Assembly (NCBI RefSeq): GCF_048544455.1
Contig: NC_133536.1
Location: 193,567,325-193,631,324, forward strand
Direction of reading: 5' to 3'
DNA length: 64,000 nt
Origin: Silene latifolia
Lineage: Eukaryota; Streptophyta; Magnoliopsida; Caryophyllales; Caryophyllaceae
The notes below the pieces were generated by a model. The model worked only from the letters and a program-made list of their open reading frames with translations, was not told where the DNA came from and searched no databases. Numbering within the stretch: position 1 is the first letter of the stretch; every line of letters begins with the position of its first letter. This document shows positions 23,621-36,024 of this stretch, piece by piece. Both the position numbers and the translations under genes were made by a program.

Positions 23621-23647
23621 CTTGTGACGGATAGCGTCCGTCACAAG
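23621..23647. repeat. short palindrome CTTGTGACGGA / TCCGTCACAAG
   Basis: Two 11-base arms around a 5-base loop. It looks like the fused ends of a small inverted-repeat element, but no TSD could be assigned. Confidence 0.5.
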
Positions 23648-23704
23648 GGAGACTAATTGATAATACTAACATGCGTTAGGGAGTTTTTAGTTTCTAATCA
23701 AATA

Positions 23705-23719
23705 CAGTATTTTGTGAAT
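23705..23719. repeat. probable 5' target duplication of the LINE
   Basis: CAGTATTTTGTGAAT here and CAGTACTTTGTGTAT at 38014-38028, just after the LINE poly-A: 13 of 15 identical. This brackets the LINE, including the Copia insertion within it. Confidence 0.65.
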
Positions 23720-23843
23720 GTTAGAATAATTACGTCTAGGGTTTTCTCCTAGGGCTCCGTCTAGGGTTTTCTTGTATCTCATCCTTTCGATCTGGTCGTT
23801 CTCCTATGCGTACAAGCGTAGGTTGAATCTTTATTCTCTAGTT

Positions 23844-25055
23844 ATGGAAATGAACAATGCTACTCGAAGACATGGAAAAAATATTCTACAAGTCAGTGAT
23901 GATGGAGGGGACGACTTCTTCGAATGGAAGAAGGGGGAAGAGGATGGGGCATCCACGCAATACGTGATGCTAATTGGCAAAATTTGGGCGGCTAGGGCAG
24001 TGAATACGAAGGCGGCTATCGACTCGATGATTCGGTTATGGAACCCGTCAAAAGAGGTGCTTGGAAATATCATTGACGCAAAGGAGAAGACTTTCATCTT
24101 CAAGTTTGCTTCAGAGCGCGATAAGGCGAGAGTTCTTGATGGGCAGCCATGGCTTTTCGAAAAATTTGTGTGGTGTTTTAATGAGCCAAATCTTGAAGGT
24201 AAATTATCTGATGTTCCTCTTAATTTGGTACCGATATGGAGTCGTATTTAGGAATTACCTATTTTGGGGAGATCAAATGAGCATAATATGAAAATAATTG
24301 GGGATCAATTGGGGAGGTTTATCACGATGGAGGTTAGCCCTAATATGGACTTGGATAGAGCTGTTAGGATGCGAAAAATGCATGATGTGCGCAAGCCCCT
24401 TAAACCACGCGGGATTTTGGGACATGTGGAGAAAGACTGTGAGGATGGTCCTTACGAAGAAGGGGAACTTTTGTACGGGGATAACCTGAGGGCTTCTCCT
24501 TGGAGGGTGGTGAAGACTAGTAAAGGTGGACCAGGAAGGGCGGTGAGGGTTCTAGAAGGGGAGTTTGAGAAAGCTGCGGATTCAACGAGCTCTGTCGATG
24601 TAGAAAACATGATTGAGCGGCTGAATAGAGTGGCGTTGGATTATAAGGCCAAGAAAAGGACAGACAAGGAGGAGGGGGAAAAGAGCGAGGAGCAAGTACC
24701 AGAAGGAAGGGACATCAGTTGGGGAGCCAGGTGGATGTGGAAAATGGGGGTGGAAATAGGGCGATAAGTAGGGAACGAGCTGCTATGGAACATGTGTGTG
24801 TGTGGCTATGGAGGATAGGGGGAGAAGACGTTGAAGCAGGGGAAGAGTGATGGGGGAGGGGCTACCTGGACTCGAAGGTTATGTGAAAATGAGGGTGGGG
24901 AAGGAGACAGGGTGGAGTTGGAGAGCTGCGGTAAAAGGAGTAGGAAGGAGGATGGGGGGTCGACGGTGGGTCTAGCTAAGAAGGGGCATTTCGAACCAGG
25001 GGTAGTTATACCTGAGGCGGTGGTTGAGATGACTCAACCCCGCCCGGCCCAATGA
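23844..25055 (+). pseudogene. LINE ORF1 (nucleic-acid-binding, DUF4283-like), degenerate
   Basis: Starts MEMNNATRRHGKNILQVSDD. The DUF4283-like segment includes YVMLIGKIWAARAVNTKAAI and DKARVLDGQPWLFEKFVW. An in-frame TAG at 24249-24251 interrupts the conserved VPIW...ELPILGRSNEHN region, and the frame continues after it to 24767. The CCHC zinc knuckle expected before GHVEKDCED is missing, as if about 30 codons were deleted (KPLKPRGILGHVEKDCED joins directly). A C-terminal basic part is open in another frame (24831-25055) and ends MTQPRPAQ. Its stop overlaps the ORF2 start as ATGA at 25052, an arrangement suited to reinitiation. Confidence 0.75.
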
Positions 25056-28000
25056 ATCTCTTGAGCATAAGCTGTCGGGGCTTGGGCAACCCCGATACAG
25101 TTAGCGCACTCCGTGATCTTATACGGAGAGAAGCCCCGGCCATGGTGTTCCTTTGCAAAACCAAACTCTGTGGTCGTGAGATGAGAAAGGTTCGCTTAAA
25201 GTTCGAAGGTTACGTGGGAATGGAGGTAGAAAGTGTGGGGAGATCGGGGGGTTTGGCTTTTATGTGGAGGAAGAAAATCCAGTGTGAGTTCCGGTCTGCC
25301 TCAGTTCATCACATGGATTTTGTGATCCGTGAGGAGGGTCGGGAATGGAGGGTGACGGGGTTCTATGGCTGGCCGACTGTGACTGACCGCCACTTGTCGT
25401 GGGAATTACTTTGTTTGCTTGCTAACCAATCATCGATCCCATGGGTGTGCATAGGTGATTATAACGAAATTCTATTTTCGACTGAAATGAAAGGTGGGAG
25501 CAGACCTCAGTGGCAAATGAATAATTTCCGAGATGCAGTGGATGAGTGTGGCTTACGTGATATCCCTTTTGAGGGCTATCCTGTTACCTTTGATAATGGC
25601 CAGGCTGAGGACACAAATAGGCAGTGTCATTTGGATAGGGCTTTGTGTACAAGCGAATGGACTGACCTCTTCCCTTATGCGAAGCTTCGACATTTGGGGC
25701 GTGAATGGTCGGATCATACCCCGATCAAATTATTATTCGATGCAAGAAGTACGACTGGGCGAGGGGGCAAATTATTTCGGTTTGAGCAACTATGGGTGGG
25801 GGAAGAAGGATGTCAAGAGTCCATTAGAAGGGGATGGGAAAATGGAGTGGGGGATGTGGTAGAAGCCTTAACCGACTGTGCAACAGAGCTAGCTAAATGG
25901 AAGGGAGTGAACGTGGGTAAGATAGTCCGAGATATCAATAGGAAGAGACAACAGCTAGAATGTTTAAATGAAGGAGTTCGATCGATTGAACAGGTAAGGA
26001 GGCGAAAGAAGCTGGTTGCTGAGCTATCGGAATTACGGAGACAGGAGGAGATTTTTTGGAGACAAAGGTCGCGTGCTATTTGGCTAAAAGAGGGTGACCG
26101 AAACACGAAATTTTTCCATCAACGTGCGAGTCAGCGAAAGCAGAAAAATCATATATCTAGAATTATGGATGAGAATGGGGTGATCCGTGAGGGCCATAAG
26201 GGAGTTGGAGAAGTGGTTATTCGGCATTTCCAGGGACTTTTCCAAACGTCGAGACCCACAAATTTTGAGGAGGAGCTTGAGGGGATTGCGGGTCGGGTTA
26301 CAGCACGTATGAACACTATCCTATCTAGTGAGTATAGGGCGGAAGAGGTGGAGGAAGCTCTACAACAAATGCACCCGATGAAGGCCCCCGGACCTGATGG
26401 GATGAACGGGCTATTTTTCCAAACTTACTGGGGGTAGTGGGTCCGTTAGTGACTCGGGAGGTGTTGGGTATTTTACGAGGGGTTAAGTCACCAAGGAGAT
26501 TGAATAAGACCTTTATTGTGTTAATTCCGAAAAAGAAAGCCCCGGACAAGATGAGAGATCATCGACCCATTAGCTTATGTAATGTCATTTATAAGCTCGT
26601 TTCGAAGGTGCTAGCCAACCGTTTAAAAATTTTCTTAGGAGATGTGGTGTCGGAAAACCAAAGTGCTTTTACTCCGGGACGATAAATTACCGATAACACT
26701 CTCATAGCCTTTGAAATTTTCCATCATATGAAGAATTCGAGGAGCGGGGAGGGGCACATGGCGATAAAATTAGATATGGCTAAGGCGTATGACCGTATTG
26801 AATGGGTATTTCTAGAGAGGGTTCTACGGGTTATGGGCTTTGATAGTGCTTGGTTGAGCGAGTGATGGACTGTGTAACTACTGTTTCTTTCGCTATCCTC
26901 ATCAATGGGTCTCCAACGGAGGAATTCAGGCCGACCCATGGGCTTAGACAGGGGGATCCGCTCTCACCCTATTTGTTTATACTTTGCGCCGAGGTCTTGT
27001 CTAGTCTTATACGCAGGGAAGTGGAAGTTGGAACCTTATATGGTGTTCGTATAGCTGCCCAAGCACCAATTATTTCTCACCTATTTTTTGCAGACGATAG
27101 TATCCTTTTCATGAGAGGTAATGGCAGAGAGGCGGCGTGTGCTGAACGTGTTGCGGAGGTATGAGAAATCATCGGTTCAACTTGTGAGCCTAGAGAAAAC
27201 AACCGTGTCTTTTGGTAAGGGGTGCGTGAGGAGAGGAGGCAACAGCTTACGGCTGTGCTCGGTGTCGAGGTCGTGGAAGTTCAAGAGAAATATCTTGGGT
27301 TGCCCACTGTCGTAGGAAGATCGAAGAAGGCTCTTACTGATATCTTGCGAGATAAACTTAGTAAGAAATTGAAAGGATGGTATGGGAAGACATTGTTTAG
27401 GGCGGGTAGGGAAGTGTTGATTAAGGCGATTGCCCAATCTATTCCTACCTATATTATGAGTATGTTTAAAATTCCCGCTACTTTTTGTAATGAACTTCGG
27501 TCTCTTGTTTCTCAATTTTGGTGGGGAAGTGAAGGCGGAAAGAGGAAGATAGCATGGGTGGCTTGGAACCGACTTTGTCAGGCGAAGTGTAAGGGCGGGT
27601 TAGGCTTCCGGGATATGGAAAAATTTAACTCCGCTTTATTGGGGAAACAAGCATGGAGGTTGGTTGCGAATAGTGACACGCTATGGGCTCGAGTTATGAG
27701 GGGACGATATTTTGCAGGTAGCTCATTTTTGGAGGCGGAGTTAGGACACAATCCTAGTTACACATGGAGGGGGATTTGGGAAGCTAGAGGGGTGTTGAAG
27801 AAGGGGCTACGGAGGAGAATTGGTGATGGCATGGATACTCTTGTATGGAAGGACCCATGGGTGATGAACTCCAATGAGGGGTACGTTATTTCACCATGTA
27901 CTGGTAATGAAAACCTTCGAGTAGTTGATCTTTTCTATAGCACGGGTATGAGATGGGATCGAGCAAAACTAGAAGGTACGTTTCTTCCTTTTGAGGTTCA

Positions 28001-28181
28001 ACGCATTTTGAATATCCGCATTAGTGATAGAAGGCCAGTGGACTCGTGGTGTTGGGCGGGGGAGAAGGATGGTATTTACTCGGTAAAGTCGGCCTACAAA
28101 CTGCTCATGGAAGGGGGGAATGGAGATACGGAGCAATCGGATTGGAGTCGGAGCAATGGCTATGGAATAAGATATGGAGGG
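25052..28181 (+). pseudogene. LINE ORF2, endonuclease and reverse transcriptase part
   Basis: Starts MNLLSISCRGLGNPDTVSAL. The endonuclease domain (about residues 1-225) shows VCIGDYNEIL and LGREWSDHTPI, but the usual ETK motif reads CKTKL, so the catalytic glutamate is replaced. The RT domain follows: [76 protein letters not shown] and the FADDSILF catalytic box. There are in-frame stops near 26435 and 26683 and frame changes near 26850 and 27150-27220. The thumb/connection region (27222-28181) is intact up to the Copia insertion. Confidence 0.85.
28177..28181. repeat. target duplication GAGGG of the Copia element
   Basis: Identical GAGGG at 37012-37016. Removing the element plus one copy restores the LINE reading context (WNKIWR before, PIWPRIKKIFWQLC after). 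Confidence 0.93.
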
Positions 28182-29169
28182 TGTAGGGTAATATCCGTAT
28201 AAGACCCTTTAAATTTAGGACTATAACGTAAATTTAACATGTGAAATATGGTCATAAACGAAATACAACAATAAAACGATAAAGATTAAGAATCAACCTC
28301 GGGTCCTTTGTAGTGCGGCGTAAAGAACAGAAATCAACAGAGATTTCCTCCTAATCGTTGCACCCAAGACCGTCTGAGACTATGCCCTTGTGCTAGAAAT
28401 GCTTTCTAATTGACTTGCAATATTGAGAAAGCTATTGTGAGTTTTGTCGATGTGAGATCTAGGAATTTCAGAGAAAAATTGCCCTGAAACCCTAATTATT
28501 TTTACTAATCACAATTAGGTTGAACAAGAAGGAGAAGACTCTCCTTTTTGTTCTTCTAATTCGGCCAAACCGAGAGCCCTCATGGGGAAGTGGGCTTCCA
28601 CTTCCTCTTAATTTTTAACTCATGGTACGACCCAAAATCCGCTAAATGTATATGACACGGTTTTTATAAATCGTCATCGGTTATCGGCTATTAAAACATC
28701 AACTAATAATACAGATTAGTTGAAGTATTAATACATGTCCGACAAAGACGATATTGTATAATTTATTCAATATACATTAATTAAATATAATCGTTTATAT
28801 TTAATTTACGAATTAACTGTTTAATTCGCCTTAGCCCATTTTATTTAATCCGTATTAAATATAATATCTCAACATCACATTTTGACTAATTATTAGTCAA
28901 ATAACTCGGACTAACAAGGTTAGTCAAAATTGGCATCAACATGATCGTATTTTCATACTTGTCACATCTCTCAAACGTATCCTATAGGTGTGACTTTTAG
29001 GGACCAGTTGATCACCGCCATCTGTATGACAATAACGTCAAACTTATCTAGCAAGCCAACCGTTATTGATAAACGTGGATCAACTGATAATAATACCAAA
29101 AGTATGCCCTTTGATCCTTTTAGAGATTTATAAGTCCTTGCACTAATCGTTAAGGACACCACCCCAACA
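28182..29169 (-). repeat. 3' LTR of the Copia element, 988 bp
   Basis: Runs TGTAGGGTAATATCC to CACCCCAACA. Near-identical to 36025-37011. The main differences seen are near 28915-28960 and 29145-29165. Confidence 0.93.
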
Positions 29170-29300
29170 AGCTCCCCACTTGTCCGTACAAGTGTATGTG
29201 CAATGACGTTATCCGCACTAACTGGAGGACACAAGCTCCAACAAACTCCCACTTGTCCGTACAAGTGTATGTGCGATAACCGATTCTCATATTCATTTAA
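29170..29300 (-). repeat. duplicated purine tract and LTR-edge segment
   Basis: Just inside the LTR, CTCC(C)CACTTGTCCGTAC occurs twice (29171-29190 and 29244-29263). Between the copies lies a second LTR-like edge ending GCTCCAACA (29243). The minus strand of each copy gives a GTGGGAG purine tract. The solo LTR at 5473-6529 ends at the counterpart of the inner edge. Confidence 0.8.
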
Positions 29301-30115
29301 AATTTCTCCCACTCAATGTAAAAAAATTTGCAGATCCGGATCCGCAAAGGTCGTATTTTACAATCGATCTGTATCAAGAGTGGTTTCCCCGACTAGAGGG
29401 TAACTTCACTGATAAAACGAATCCGTATCCAAGCATGGCCATGCATTTCAGATACAGCTCCTCGAGTGGCCCTGAGAAATATCGAGTACCTGATAAAGGC
29501 TGAATATTTCCTTCAACTCGAACTCCTTCCGATCTAAGCGCAGCATGAAATGACCCATAAAAAATCGACTTGGCCCCCTGTTACGGATGACCGTGAGAAA
29601 GAAACCAAAGTCACCCAAAATCTGCCTTAGTCTCAAGAGACAGTCGATAGTCAAAAGAATCGACTCTTAGGATCACCATGGAGGTCCTATCCACGACCGG
29701 GCACCGAATGTTATGAAACATTTAGGACTCCACGTCGATGTCACAATTGTGTCCTACGAAATATCCGTATAAATCGCCTCGTGATTGGTCACCAACCGGT
29801 TGACTTATGGCTCGTTGAACCCACCATCAACCAACGTCACAAAATAATTGCCAGAGTTATCAGCTCATGTGGGCAATTAAGGACTGAAAAATATAATGTT
29901 CTTTCAGTTCACTTTGTGGTGTTCAAAAATTGTGGCACAATTCCACATGGAAAACAAAATATATAAATATCAAAACGATGATGTTGTATAGAGTACAAAA
30001 GAGAATGAATCTAATCCATAAAAGAGTACTACAACTTAGGAACACGTTTAATTCCCATGGAATTAACGTGCCCTTCATGCTTATCTTGTCGTAATGGTTT
30101 AGTGAGAGGATCTCG
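29300..30115 (-). other. Copia 3' non-coding region
   Basis: About 0.8 kb between the end of pol and the duplicated purine tract. No domain or repeat recognised. Confidence 0.6.
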
Positions 30116-33100
30116 CTATGTTATCATCTCAGTAGCAATCTTTTCTATCACTACTTCCTTTTGCTCCACGTAATCTCGGATTAGATGAGCTTTCCGTTGT
30201 ACATGTCTAGACTTGTTGCTAGACTTAGGCTCCTTGGCTTGGAAGATGGCACCACTATTGTCGCAATAGATGGTGATTGGGTCATTCGAACTAGGCACTA
30301 CGGATAGTCCATGTAAGAATTGACGCATCCATATCGCTTCCTTTGTTGCTTCGACGCGGCATAGTACTCGGACTCGATCGTAGAATCTCTTTGTACAGTT
30401 TGTTTGGAACTCTTCCAACTGACTGCAGCGCCATTAAGAGTAAAAACGAATCCAGACCGAGATTTCGAGTCATCTCGATCCGTTTGGAAGCTAGCATCTC
30501 ACAGAATCGGTTGCGCATAGCTTTTGTTCGCCTCCATAAGTCAATGCCCAATCTTTAGTCCTCCGTAGGTACTTAAGAATGTTCTTGACAGCCATCCAAT
30601 GTGATTCAAATGGATCTTTGTTGGAATCGACTTGTCATACTCAATGCATATGCCACGTCCGGACGTGTGCATATCATGGCATACATGATTGATCCTATAG
30701 CCGAGGCATAAGGAATCCGTGTCATGCGCTCTTTCTCTTCCGGTGTCTCTGGTGACTGAGACTTGCTCAAATGCACCCCTGGAGCCATAGGAAGAAACCC
30801 CTTCTTGGAGTTCGCCATGCTGAATCTCTCTAGGACTTTGTCTATGTAAGACTCCTGACTGAGATATAACATCCGTCGTGATCTATCTCGATAGATACGG
30901 ATGCCTAGAATTCTTTGTGCCTCTCCCAGATCTTTCATCTGGAAATGGTTTTTCAACCATACTTTCACCGAAGTTAAGAGAGGTATGTCATTCCCAATCA
31001 GGAGTATGTCATCGACATACAATATTAGGAAGACAATCTTGCTCCCACTCGACTTGATATATAGACATGGTTCCTCGACCGATCGAGTAAATCCATTTTC
31101 TTTTATCACTTGGTCGAAGCGATGATTCCAACTCCTTGATGCTTCCTTAAGTCCATAAATGGAACGCTTAAGCTTGCACACTTTCTTAGGATGTTCTGGA
31201 TCGATGAAACCTTCGGGTTGTACCATGTACAACTCTTCCTCCAAAAAACCGTTTAAGAAGGCGGTTTTCACATCCATTTGCCAAATTTCATAGTCATGAA
31301 AAGCGGCAATCGCTAAGATAATCCGAATGGAACGCAGCATGACTACGGGTGCAAAAATCTCATCGTAGTGCAAACCTGGCACTTGGGTGAAACCTTTAGC
31401 AACTAGTCGTGCTTTGTAGATATCTTGTTGACCTTCCACAGAATGCTTTATCTTGTAAAGCCATTTGCATTGAAGGGGACGAACCTTAGCAGGTAAGTCA
31501 ACAAGATCCCACACGTTGTTCTCATACATGGAGTCCATCTCGGATTGCATGGCCTCTAGCCATAGCTTTGAGTCAGAACTAGTCATGGCACCTTTATAGG
31601 TTGCGGGTTCACTACTCGTTAAGAGTAGAATGTCATCTATGTCATGTTCCTCGACCATACCAATGTATCTGTCCGGAGGAATAGAGACTCTTCCCGACCT
31701 CCTAGGTTCCTCAGGAATGTTTACCGCAGCCGGGATTGAAGGAATAGGTTCCTCTAATAGTTGCTCGGTACTTGGTTCTGGAATCTCCGATAGGTCGAAG
31801 GTTCTATCACTCTTTGCATTCTCGAGAAATTCCTTCTCTAAGAATGTCGCACTAGCCGCAACAAAAACTCGTTGTTCGGTTGGCGAATAGAAGTAATGAC
31901 CAAGTGTTCCTTTAGGATAACCTATAAAGTATGTCTTGACCGATCGCGGGCCGAGCTTATCCTCGTGTCTCCACTTGACATAAGCCTCGCAGCCCCAAAC
32001 CCGTATAAAGGACAAGTTAGGGACCGTTCCCTTCCATAGTTCATATGGAGTCTTGTCAACAGCTTTAGACGGACTTCGGTTAAGTATTAGAGCGGCTGAC
32101 AAAAGAGCATAACCCCATAATGAATCAGGTAAAACCGTGTGACTCATCATGGATCGAACCATATCAAGCAGTGTTCGATTTCTTCGTTCGGACACACCAT
32201 TCAACTGAGGTGTTCCAGGTGGAGTTAACTGTAAGGCAATCCCACAGTCTTTGAGGTGTTGATCAAACTCGTGAGAAAGATACTCGCCACCACGATCCGA
32301 ACGCAGTGTTTTAATCTTTCTACCCAATAGGTTTTGTACCCTATTCTGGTATTCCTTGAATTTCTCAAAGGATTCACTTTTGTGCTTCATTAAGTAGACA
32401 TAGCCATATCTACATAAATCGTCCGTGAAAGTGATGAAATACCTATAGCCTTCTCGTGCGGTGATTGACATAGGACCACATACATCCGTGTGTATGAGTC
32501 CTAATAGGTCAGCAGCGCGCATTCCAACACCTTTGAAGGAAATACGAGTCATCTTACCGATGAGACATGATTCACACGTGCCAAATGATTGAAAATCAAA
32601 GGCCGGGATAGCTCCATTTTTGATGAGCTGTTTTACGCGTTTCTCATTAATGTGTCCCATACGGCAGTGCCATAGATACGTTTGATCTTTGTCACCAACC
32701 TTTAACCTTTTATTCATTACGTGTAATATTTCGGTGGTCTGATCTAAAACATAAATTCCATTCATGGAGACTGCCTTGCCATAAATCATATCGTGTAAAG
32801 AGAAAATGCAAGTATTATTCTCTATTACAAATGAAAAACCAAGTTTGTCAAGTGCAGAAACTGAAATAATGTTTTTCGAAAGACTGGGTACATAATAGCA
32901 GTCATATAATGACAACTCAAATCCGCTAGGAAGCTGGATCACATATGTCCCCTTTGAGACGGCAGCCACTCTTGCTCCATTCCCAACACGCAGGTCCACC
33001 TCACCCTTTACGAGGGGTTCGATGTTTCGAGCCCCCGCACATGATTACACAGATGAGAACCACAACCAGTATCAAGTACCCAAGTTCCGTAACTTGCGTG

Positions 33101-33900
33101 GTTAATCTCAATCATATGAATAAAAGTAGAAGAGAGAGAAGACATACCAACAGGTTTAACGCGACCCGCTTTTATGTCCTCATGATAAACAGGACATGTA
33201 CGCCTCCAATGCCCAGTCTTGTGGCAATGATGGCATTCCATGTTTTCGGTTTTGCTCTTTGTCGCGCCTGATGAGGTGCTCGACTCACCAGGCCCACTCT
33301 TTCCTGAACCCTACTTCTTGAACTTCGGTTTACCTACTGCTAGGTTTGCCTGAGCTTTGCCCTTACCTTTCCCCTTGTTTGTCATAACGAGAACATCTTG
33401 TTTCATGCTCCCACTGAACTTCATGTCCTTCTCGGTCTGTACGAGAAGGGAGTGCAGTTCGTGGGGACTTTTCTTCAAATCATTCATATAGTAATTCGCT
33501 CTAAATTGCGAAAACCCATCGTGGAGTGAATGAAGCATGCGGTCAATCACGATGTTCTCGCTGATTTTACAATCAAGCGTCTCCAGGTTCTCGACATTCT
33601 CTATCATGCTGAGAATGTGTGGGCTAACTGGTTGGCCCTTCTGGAGTCTCGCATCAAAGAAGCGAGTGGTATGCTCATAGGTCACGATTCTCGGTGCTTT
33701 CGAGAATTCCTTGGTGAGCGTGGTGAAAATCTTGTTCGCACCATGGGCTATGAAGCGTTTCTGCAAATTGGGTTCCATTGCAAAAATGAGTACGTTTTTA
33801 ATCGCACCCGCTTCCATACGAAAATCGTTAAACTTGGTGATTTCAAAGCGACTCTAGCCGTGGGATCCGGGTTTGCCGGATGGGCTCTAATAGATATTTG
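30116..33900 (-). pseudogene. Copia gag-pol remnant
   Basis: Minus-strand order: Gag (about 33817-33311) with TRFFDARLQKGQPVSPHILS; a zinc knuckle CHHCHKTGHWRRTC followed closely by protease WVLDTGCGSHLC (33241-33008); GAG-pre-integrase (LWHCRMGHINEKRVKQLIKN); integrase with IHTDVCGPM and LRSDRGGEYL; RT with QMDVKTAFLNGFLEEELYMV and the catalytic YVDDILLIG; and RNase H ending near 30116 with TIYCDNSGAIFQAKEP. The domain order is that of Ty1/Copia (integrase before RT). Broken, several breaks. Confidence 0.9.
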
Positions 33901-36010
33901 AGCTTCCCGTCAAGAACGGCAAAGATTCCGTAATGCCGCCTCCCGATCCGCGAAGTTTGATCCATCATTCTTCGATCGAGTAGACTGATTCATCCGATTC
34001 ATGAAGATCCGGCCGGGACTCACGGTCCAATATGGCACTTGGCATTGGGTTGTCGTAGAACCACCATTTGTTTTTAGCGATTTAAAAGTTCGTGATCTAC
34101 ACGGAAAAGAAAGAAAAACAAAAACGAAATAAGCAACTCATCGAGGTGATTTAAGTCTATTTAAAATTCATTTTAATCGTGTAGACTCATTGCACTTGTA
34201 TAATTGATCTCCCTCAAGAATAATACAAGTGATCCCAAGACTCAATTTAAAGTAAATTGATAAGCCAACTGTTTAGCTAGTTCTTCCGTAAAAACTCTTG
34301 GTCGATAGATTTCTCGAAATCCTATCTATAATCCACCATAATCACGGGATCGTTTAGTGACCATAGTGTTGAGATAAAATAAGTCAATCGGTTCCAACTT
34401 ACCCGACGTAGAAGGGGTCATATTATGCCTACCGACGAAGAAGGGATTCATTGGAGTTTGACCTATAAAGACCGTTCTCAATTTTTGATTATACGAGGAA
34501 GATCCCATCAACTAAGTTTTAATTCATTTTAAGTGAACGAATAACTAGCAACTGCGTGAATGAATTAATTTAGATGATGGCTTTAAAACGTGTGACATGA
34601 GAATGTCAAAGAAAACTAACTCGTGACCTCTATATGTGTCAGTTTTCATGCAATTATTAGGTGGTTTGGTTTTTAGGCGGAAAATGATGCATACTATCGT
34701 TGCGATAAACAAATAAATGAATGCAATACGTAAATAAAAATTCCTAGTGTGGCCTATCCTAATAAAAAGAACATAAAACAACTTTGGAATCCACCGTTGG
34801 ACCCGAGAAGCTTGTCTTGATGTTCCATCTTGATCCATGTAGCGGGAGTGAGCATCCGGTCTCCATCTTTGGTCTTCTCAAAAATTACAATTTAAAATTT
34901 ACAAATATAAACCTATTTACATTCTAAATAACAACTGTAATTAAAAGAAATAAAATGGAGATACGAGATCTCAAAATACAACCAAGACCGTGTTCCATCA
35001 TTACGGTAACACGTTCTACTAAGGCCACACTAAGTTACAACTGATTGTAAAAAAAAATACGTAATAAAAGGCATTCAAAAACATTCAAAATTAACGATAA
35101 ATAAAAATGCATCAACTAAAAACAAATTCATTCGTGACATAATTCCGTAATTATGTTAAATTTCTCCAAACCACCAAAGACAATTAAAATTATGTGACAA
35201 AACCGCTTTATCAACTTAATTTTAATTCGTGATAATCCGTTACTTTAAATCGTGTTAAAGTAATTCAAAGGTACGTGTGTGAACCATTTCACAATCATAG
35301 CGAGTGTACAATATCCGTATAAAGTACATATTAAGGCCAAAAGAAAATTTAAAACAAAAGGAATGAATTTTCAAAGCTGCCAGAACAAAAATCCCTCGAT
35401 CCAGGGACAAAAGTGCTCGATCGAGGAACAAAAGGGCTCGATCGACTGAACTGCTAGTCGATCGAGAGGGTTGCCAAACAGAAAGTGCTCGATCGACTAA
35501 ACTGGTGGTCGATCGAGTACTTTTATCAGCGAATCTGCTCGATCGAGTACGAGGACATCTCGATCGAGCAGTCAGGGTTTTAAAAGTGATCGATCGAGTG
35601 CACCAAGGACTCGATCGAGTAAAAACAAGACAGAAAAACCACTCGATCGATTAAAAACTTGTTCGATCGAGTACAAAAGTTTCTGGAAATGCAAAACCCT
35701 CGTGAAAACTGTTTTGACGAAACAAAGCAATCGCAAAATTGATCAAAACCACATCAAAACAATTTTATAATCTGACAAAACGTGACATATTGTTATAATC
35801 TCCGTATAAAACAACAATATGCATAAAAACAAAACGAAAACAAGATGAATTAACCGTGTAAAACATGTCACGGTTTCAAAAATTTTGCAACAGCCAAAAA
35901 AATTTCTGCCGAGAGGATAAAAAAACGCTGCTGCCGCACGAATTTCAAGACAATAAAAATCGTTTCAAGATCGTTTGATGAAAAATCACAATGAAAATTT
36001 ACGTGACCTC
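33901..36010 (-). other. Copia 5' leader with palindrome cluster
   Basis: An untranslated leader of about 2.1 kb between PBS and gag. At 35395-35685 it carries at least 11 copies of CGATCGA, mostly within CTCGATCGAG-type palindromes. The rest is AT-rich and featureless. Confidence 0.7.
35395..35685. repeat. CTCGATCGAG palindrome cluster in the Copia leader
   Basis: I count at least 11 CGATCGA cores in about 290 bp, with variable spacers, so they are interspersed, not a strict tandem array. The same core motif is clustered in the chromovirus-type elements at 2190-2312, 6718-6812, 7932-8072, 10885-11048 and 13186-13282. Confidence 0.85.
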
Positions 36011-36022
36011 GCTCTGATACCA
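36011..36022 (-). other. Copia primer binding site, initiator tRNA-Met
   Basis: The minus strand reads TGGTATCAGAGC two bases inside the LTR end. Confidence 0.92.
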
Positions 36023-36024
36023 CT

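Larger units (their letters stand above)
22480..23704. other. intergenic stretch without a clear gene
   Basis: AT-rich sequence with short homopolymers. It contains the acidic coding-like fragment at 22848-23006 and the 27-bp palindrome at 23621-23647. Nothing else could be supported. Confidence 0.5.
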
